From Chimonanthus salicifolius (lineage: Eukaryota; Streptophyta; Magnoliopsida; Laurales; Calycanthaceae), in the NCBI GenBank assembly GCA_013350335.1, contig CM023535.1:32768991-32832990 (forward strand): DNA of 64,000 nt, in the 5' to 3' direction. Positions 57,888 through 64,000 of this stretch are shown piece by piece. The notes below the pieces were generated by a model, which saw only the letters and a program-made list of their open reading frames with translations, was not told the DNA's origin and searched no databases. Made by a program: the position numbers and the translations under genes. Each line of letters opens with the position of its first letter. The stretch's first letter is position 1.

Positions 57888-58763
57888 TGTAAAGCAACTC
57901 TACTTGAAATCCATCCTTTATCATATTTAAACAAGGATTTCATCTTCAATACTTCACTTAGTAAATTTATCCTACCCACTAGCGAAGGTTAGGGTTTTTC
58001 ATAATCCATCCAATCATAGTATCATAGCATGGGTTTGAATTTAATCTTATGGTTGTTTTGTTTGAACCCATAATCATCCTTTGGATGAATTTCCAACTAC
58101 ATGGCCTTATAACAATTTTGGCCATTCATTCCAACCAATCATGGAACCCATGGGTTCAGCCACACCATGGCCTAACCTATGTTTTCCTTAGATTTATTCC
58201 CATATTATTAAGTCTTAGACATACCTTTCTTCAATTTCCTTCTTTTCTTTTGATCTTTCTCTTCTTCCTTAATTCTTTTTCTCCTTTCTTTGTTCTTCAA
58301 AGTCTCCAAGTGTATGGAGGTAGAGGTGAGAGAGAGAAAGAGAGGAAAGGAGTAGAGAGGAACTCTTGTTCAAGAGAGGAGGAGTCAGCCAAGGGGTTTG
58401 GAATGCCCTTTGGTTTGGGTTTTTATGCTAAAGACTTAAACTCTTCCCTCCCATTCATTATGGCTTGGCCTAACCAAGGAGACCCTTGGTTTAACCAAAG
58501 AGTCCCTTGGCTTCCCAAGGGTGGCTTCATGGCACTTGAGATGAAGACCCTTGGATTCCCAAGTGTCTAAGTACAATGTACTTAAACAAGCTACCCCATC
58601 TTTTAATCTCTATCCTTTATATTCCCTTAGGTGAGATCCTAGCTCTCCATCTCATCCCTTCATCTTCTCATCTTAAGCTAAACCCTTAATTCAAGACTTA
58701 ACTCAAAAATGGTTGACCAAGTTAACCCATGTCATGGTCGACCATGCATGTGGTGACTTGGTC
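57888..58763 (-). repeat. Family D 5' LTR, middle segment after the array
   Basis: It carries one diverged palindrome near 58148, a donor-like GTATGT (sense) at 58224 after a purine-rich exon end, and a GA-rich tract near 58320-58360 (CT-rich in sense). The frame at 58049-58570 is antisense to the element and shows no domain. The segment is interrupted at 58763 by a solo LTR. Confidence 0.75.
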
Positions 58764-61700
58764 TGTAACACCCCAATTTTTCAATGAAATGGAAAATTAC
58801 GAAAATGCCCCTGAGTTATTAAATTAATTATTTTGTGATGTCAAAATAAGAAATGTTGGGGCCCATTGCTCAAATTAAGGTCATATGAGCACATTATAAA
58901 TATCAAGTTTGAATGGATGGGTTATGTACATCAATTGGGTTGGAAATGGCTAAATGGGTCAAAGGGCCCAATTGGACCCAATGGGACAAAATGGATGATT
59001 TGACCATTGTGTAAGCTTAAATTAAATGGGGTTAAGCCTATTTGATTGGAAATCAAGTGGAGAAGAAATGGGTAGGCTTGATCCATATGTGAAAACCATT
59101 TACAAATGACCAAAATACCATAATTGGGTCATGGAGTCAAAAAATGGGTCAAGGAGCTAAAGGGGGACCCAATGGGTCGGATTGACTAGTTTGACCACGG
59201 ATGACCGTGTGGGCCCTCAATTGAACTCAACTGTGAGTTAATTCAGCTTGAGTTAGGTTGATTTGAAATGAGTTAGATTTAAGAAATGAGTTGACTCAAA
59301 CTTGGTGCATTAAAGATGATGAGTTGGATGAGTTGGTTTAGAATAAAAATATCATGAGTTAAATGAGTCAAGAGGAGGTAGAAACGAGTTGTAATCTCAC
59401 TCAACACCTGATCAAACTCATCACAGCCGTTGAGTGTGAAGGGGTGCTTTGGCAAAGCCAAAAGACACCGAGGTTGGCGGCACCTTTTAATGAAGGGTTG
59501 CAATGGTTCATTCCCAAGTAATGCAATGTTTGGCACCAAGGGGTGCAACGTTTGGCACCAAGGGGTGTCTTGGTTGATACCCAACATCCCTTCATTTTTG
59601 GCAAGAGTAAAGAGGGAAATAGATGGGTGTTGGGGGCTGAAACTACAAAAGGCAAAGGTTGCCTTTCTTGGCCATTTTTGTCAAAGGAAACCCAAGTGTT
59701 CCCATCTCTTTCTCCCTCTTTTCAATCGGTGTTCTTGGCTGGAACAGCAGAGGCTTTTGGTACCAAATATTCAAGCTTAAACCAGCAAGGAATTGAGGAA
59801 TAAAGGAAGAAATAAAAGATAGGAAACAAGGATCAAAAGTCAAGAAGAAAGGCTTGGGAAAATTGGTAAGTATTTCATTGAGTTTTGTTGAAAAAATGGA
59901 ACAAATAGGGCGTGGATTGGGCCATGATCATGGCCGATTACACCAATGATTAGCCTTGATTAATGGAGGTTTAGAAATGATTAAGATGACCATTGGGTTC
60001 GGCCACCATAGAGGGCCGAACCCCATGTAAAGAGATGGCTTGGTTTTCATGTTTTGAAACATGAAAACCATGGATTTTGTGTACTGTTTTGGGTTGTACT
60101 TAAAGATTCAAATGCATGTTTTAGAAAGGGTTAAAAACATAGATTTGAATGACATAAGACTGAAGTTAATATGGGTTTAAACAATAGATTTAAATTGATA
60201 TTTTGGACCATTTGGATCGGCCATCTTGGATGGCCGAATCCCATGAAATGTTGTGGCCATTTGGACAAAGTGATTAACTTGTTTCGATTGTTTTGAGAGG
60301 TAAAAATGCAGTAGTAATATACTGATTAATACTTGTCTAAATGAGGTTTAAAACATATACATAAGGACCAAGACATGGACATAGGGTTCGGCCACTTTGG
60401 ATGGCCGAACCCCATGTTAGTTTTGATGATGTTGGTGAGTTTAAAACCATATAAAATATGGTGTTTGATGTGATTTGCGGAAGTTTAACTTGCTGTTATT
60501 GGTTGGCCAACATAGGGCTGAACCATGTCATTATTAGGGTTAAGTTATGGATTCAAATCAGGGGTAAATCATGGACTAGTTGAACCAAGAAAACCATTGG
60601 GTTCGGCCATGTTTATGGCCGAACCCCATGGACTGTTTTTGGATGCCATGTTTGGATTGAATCCTATTGGAAATTATGATTTGTTTCATGCTTTTGATCC
60701 AAGAATTACCTACGTTGAGTTATGGATTTAATACTAAGTTAACCAACCATGATATAAGATGGAAAGTGGAGACAAAAAAATCAGATTGGTGAGGTTCGGC
60801 CATGTGTATGGTCGAACCCCACTAAGGGTCTTTGGTAACCCTATTGTGTAGCCGACTTTGTGATTGAAATTATGGGAAAAAGTGATTATTGATCAAAGGT
60901 GGAATAATCATGTGTATGCTTGTATGAACCTTAGCAAGACATGTTTAAAAGGGTTAAGTGTTTAAGAGTTGATCAAATAAAGTAGGAAGTTAAATCCTAA
61001 GTTGGTGATGTTCAGCCAAGGGCATGGTCGAACCTCACATGATGTGGTTGGGTCTTAGATATGAATGAACAAGTAAGTATTAGTATGATTTGCTGATTGT
61101 TATATGGACAAGGTACCGGAAGTTGACGACGTGCGAGTCGTGACCGGGTGACGCAAAAGAAAGATCAGTTACTGAAGTAAATCTTCAGTAGGTTTCCTAC
61201 CTACTTGTAACCACAGTTTTACCCTAGTTTTTCTTATGATACTCTTGTTGATTTTATGTGGTTTCAAATGATATATTATGCATTAACAAATGGCATACAG
61301 GCATTGGCATCTCATGCATGGTCATGGGATGATGAATGAGGTTCTACAGTGTTACAATTATGGGTTACGTCCTCCTTAGGCGATGAGAGTCCCGCCAGGA
61401 AGAGTAACATGATGATCATAGTCACAATGGTCTCCTTAGGCGAAGAGAGTCCCGCCAGGAGGACTAATACGTGATATGAATCAGTCAGTGATGAAGAGAT
61501 GGAAGTGGTATTGTGATTTACCTTGTCGGTGCATGGCACGACAAGTGATGGCTATGGATGTACATGATGGGGGAGGCTCATTGCATGTGCATACTTCATA
61601 GCATTGTTTTACCTGTTTTTATTGATCATGTACTATGATTTATATATGCATGTTTTATGTGCTAATCATGTGGTAGCCCTGATTCGGGAACCTACTGGGC

Positions 61701-62190
61701 GCGTTGATCTAACGCCCTAATTCTATCCTCACAGGAGATTGCAGGTACAAGTAAAGGGAAAAAGAAGGTCGATGACCGGGAGGGGAGCCAAGCCTAAACG
61801 CTTGATTGATGAATTGAATTACCTTATATTACTGTCATTTGAATACTTTTGTTGGACATGTAATAATTCATTACTTGCTATGGTTTGATTAGGTTAATAA
61901 CATTCGGATTGTTGATTAATCTTAATTAATGGTTGAGACTGTTACTTGCTATCTAGTCTATTATTCCGCATGCTAATCTAGGTTATTCTGCATGATGAAG
62001 TTAGTTCCATGTGTGATTTATAATCATGGTCTAGTCCATGTACACATGGGTGGCCAGTTAAGGTTCAGACTTGGGTAGTCTGAACTTAACTCGCATCGTG
62101 ATGCCGCCCGCTCTCTTTCGATGTTTTATTATATCTTTTTTTTTTAAAAAAATTAGACTCTGAGATTCTCGGAAAGGGCGGGGCGTTACA
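58764..62190 (+). mobile_element. Solo LTR, family A, plus sense (3427 bp)
   Basis: It starts TGTAACACCCCAATTTT and ends GGGCGGGGCGTTACA. The perfect TSD TGGTC is at 58759-58763 and 62191-62195. It holds the donor GGTAAGTATTT at 59866, palindromes near 59997, 60214, 60380, 60598, 60792 and 61010, tandem hairpins near 61371 and 61431, a hairpin at 61522-61545, the acceptor at 61734, and the terminal stem-loop near 62055. Confidence 0.93.
59866..61734 (+). other. Putative LTR leader intron (solo A LTR)
   Basis: The donor GTAAGTATTTC follows a purine-rich stretch (GAAGAAAGGC). CTAAC lies about 23 nt before CTATCCTCACAG at 61734. Length is 1869 bp. Confidence 0.5.
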
Positions 62191-62195
62191 TGGTC

Positions 62196-62566
62196 ACCAC
62201 ATGGCACTTGGGTCCCACTTTGGCCATGTCACTTGATGACGTGGCATCCTTTCTTAGTTGGCTTCCATGTGATGACTTGTATGCCACATGGCAATGCCAC
62301 ATCACCCACATGCCACCTCACTTGATGAGGTGGATTTTAATGCATTAATTGCATTAATTTATCCAACTCAACTAACTTAACTAAATTTACCCAATTATTT
62401 TAAATCAAGGCCACCCATGACCCATTGGATCTTAATTGGGTAATTGACCCATTTCCTTGCCCATCTAATGTCCATTTCAACTTTTAAATCTCAAATTCAA
62501 TTAAATTGCAATCCTAGTAGGCCAATCCACTAAATTTATAAACTAAGGAAAATCTGGGGTGTTACA
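62196..62566 (-). repeat. Family D 5' LTR, last segment
   Basis: It resumes after the solo LTR with CCACATGGC repeats and ends CTGGGGTGTTACA at 62566. The flanking TAAAC is the expected TSD of the D element. Its partner is off the window. Confidence 0.8.
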
Positions 62567-63816
62567 TAAACATATCCAGGCCGGCTGGAGTGCTCAAGCT
62601 TAAAACATTTAGGCTCAAACAATTTCCCTTACAATACATGAGCTTGCACCGGATTTACCCATCAATCAAACAACTTCCAGTCTTATGGCAAATAGCCCCA
62701 ACTCTCAGATTCAATTTTACAATCAATCAACCCAAGATTATAAGAAGTCAATAAATAAGGTTAAGTTTCCCTCACCTAAACTATGCAATTCACCAAGTAC
62801 AGACACACCAACAATTCCAAGTTCCAACAAGCTTCAGTTCTCCAAATTCGCTGTCATTGATTAGAGTATTAGACCATTAAAAATTTATTTTATTTAAATC
62901 CTTTTAAATGAAGGAATTCAAAAAATAGACCCCATTGGTTCTATTCAAACAAATCGAGTCTAAGGGGTACTAAACAAAATACAATTAGTCTAAGGTTTGA
63001 AAGATCTAAACAAATCAGAATTTGACCTATCATTCAGAATTTTCCGGAACCCTCTCGAATCAAAATTGAAAGATCCCTTTTTCAATGTGCTAGAACAACA
63101 TGATTGACCCTAAGGTGGGGTGAATAGGTCAATCCCATTTTTCGTGGTGTTTACAAATTTCTTGATTAATTTGAATGCAACGGAACATATATCAAGAGAT
63201 TTGTTTAGTGTGACAATTTCATTCATTGAGCACACTAAGATTATGACCCTTTACATAATGTTTGATTATCGATGCTTGTGCACAATGTATAAAATAAGAT
63301 AGTCAATATGCAAAGTGTTGTGTGTTGAGAAGAGTACTTAAACAGTAAATACAAACACACATAGGTCAAACACCATAAGACCAATTTATAGTGGTTCGGT
63401 TAGCCAACTTACAACCAATGTTAAGACTCGCTTAACTTTGAACTGTCCCCACAATCCACTAAGTGGAGACTTACACCCTCACAATTAGAATATGAATTCT
63501 CCCTCATTCAATCGGCTGGGAATTTCACCCACCACTGTCGAATATGAATTCCACCTATACATTTGGCTGGGAATTCCACCCACCACTATGTCGGAGATAC
63601 CGCTCCAGATTTTTTATAGTGGTTACGGAACCAAGCTTCCTTAATCCACTTTCGGAACAAAGATTTTAAACGAAAATTAAAACCAAGAAGCATTTGCCTT
63701 TTGGGATCTTTCTCTTGATGTGTGCTTAATGAAAATCCCACCCAATGTGTGCCAACGCTCCTCCTCATAGCCGCCGTTTAACAATCACAATTCAGGGTGA
63801 CAAGGAAATTGGTGTT
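62567..63816. other. Non-LTR flanking sequence, no gene recognised
   Basis: This is AT-rich sequence with no supported coding region. It includes GTGAATAGGTC near 63118 and ATAGTGGTTCGG near 63390, motifs I associate with dispersed plant repeats but cannot assign. It also holds a 52-bp tandem pair at 63488-63592. This is the only stretch outside recognised mobile elements. Confidence 0.6.
63488..63592. repeat. Tandem pair, 52-bp period
   Basis: Two units each start GAATATGAATT, contain GGCTGGGAATT and end CACCCACCACT, starting at 63488 and 63540. They differ at several positions. Confidence 0.85.
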
Positions 63817-64000
63817 TGTAACGCCCGCCCCTTTTCACTGATAATCAGAGTCTATTTTTTTTTTTGTGTAATGAAGAGTGACAAAGGGCGCGGACGTCAC
63901 GATGCGAGTTAAGTCCGAGCTTCTAAAGCCCGACCTTAACTGGCCAACCTTACGTGTGCGTGGAACCAAATCCACGAAGAACGGTTCACACATAAACGTA
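63817..64000 (-). mobile_element. Start of another minus-sense LTR (D/C-like), cut by the window edge
   Basis: It begins TGTAACGCCCGCCCC and continues with the conserved terminal block: ATCAGAGTCTA, the T run, GGACGTCACGATGCGAG, and the stem-loop ending AACTGGCCAACC. Confidence 0.85.

Noticed and set aside
58049..58570. A 173-codon frame with a hydrophobic stretch
   Set aside because: It is antisense within the D LTR, the hydrophobic stretch comes from a CT/AT-rich region, and no conserved domain is seen.
62650..63816. Possible host gene in the non-LTR stretch
   Set aside because: Only frames of about 60 codons are present, with no splice-linked coding series or recognisable protein.

Overview
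This window is plant nuclear DNA made almost entirely of nested LTR retrotransposons. I see no intact host gene, rRNA or tRNA gene. The coding parts are Ty3/gypsy Gag-Pol ending in an integrase with a chromodomain. The tRNA-iMet primer sites, the TGTAACACCC...GGGGCGTTACA termini and the 3-4 kb LTRs fit the Tekay/Del chromovirus clade of seed plants. The species cannot be named from the sequence. I use local labels A, B, C and D for LTR families, judged by the sense-strand LTR start.

Layout, outermost layer first. A minus-strand family D element supplies the gag-pol relic at 35788-37914 and a 5' LTR split into 38392-39805, 57416-58763 and 62196-62566; the rest lies off the left edge. Its RT gene is broken by a minus-strand family C element (18776-25283 plus LTR pieces 25284-28257 and 35239-35787). 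The C right LTR holds a plus-strand solo LTR (28258-35233, TSD CCAAG), which itself holds a minus-strand solo LTR (29074-32164). The C left LTR is cut by a plus-strand LTR (17295-18775), into which a family A LTR (1-423 plus 14458-17294) inserted. That LTR was in turn opened by a minus A LTR (424-3385), an assembly gap (3386-3485) and a nearly intact family B element (3486-14457). The D LTR was hit by a minus A solo LTR (39806-57410, TSD AGTCG) and a plus A solo LTR (58764-62190, TSD TGGTC). The first of these holds a very young, internally replaced A element (40541-49151, TSD ATCAT) and a hAT-like DNA transposon (51792-57181, 8-bp TSD CTTATGAC) carrying LINE and SINE debris. Non-LTR sequence appears only at 62567-63816, and another LTR starts at 63817.

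The most interesting signal is architecture shared by the LTR families. Each full LTR appears to hold a leader intron of about 1.9-2.1 kb: a purine-rich exon end, a GTAAGT-like donor, and a CTAAC branch point with a TCTATCCTCAG-like acceptor. That intron is packed with imperfect palindromes (arms GGGTTCGGCCAT and ATGGCCGAACCC; I count nearly 80 in the window). It also holds a short stem-loop whose stem bases change in compensating pairs between copies. A second covarying stem-loop lies about 100 bp before the LTR end, a TAR-like hairpin follows the TATA box in family A, and a UUCG-capped hairpin lies just after the primer site. Together these suggest structured RNA signals kept only in the unspliced genomic RNA. 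That functional reading is inference.
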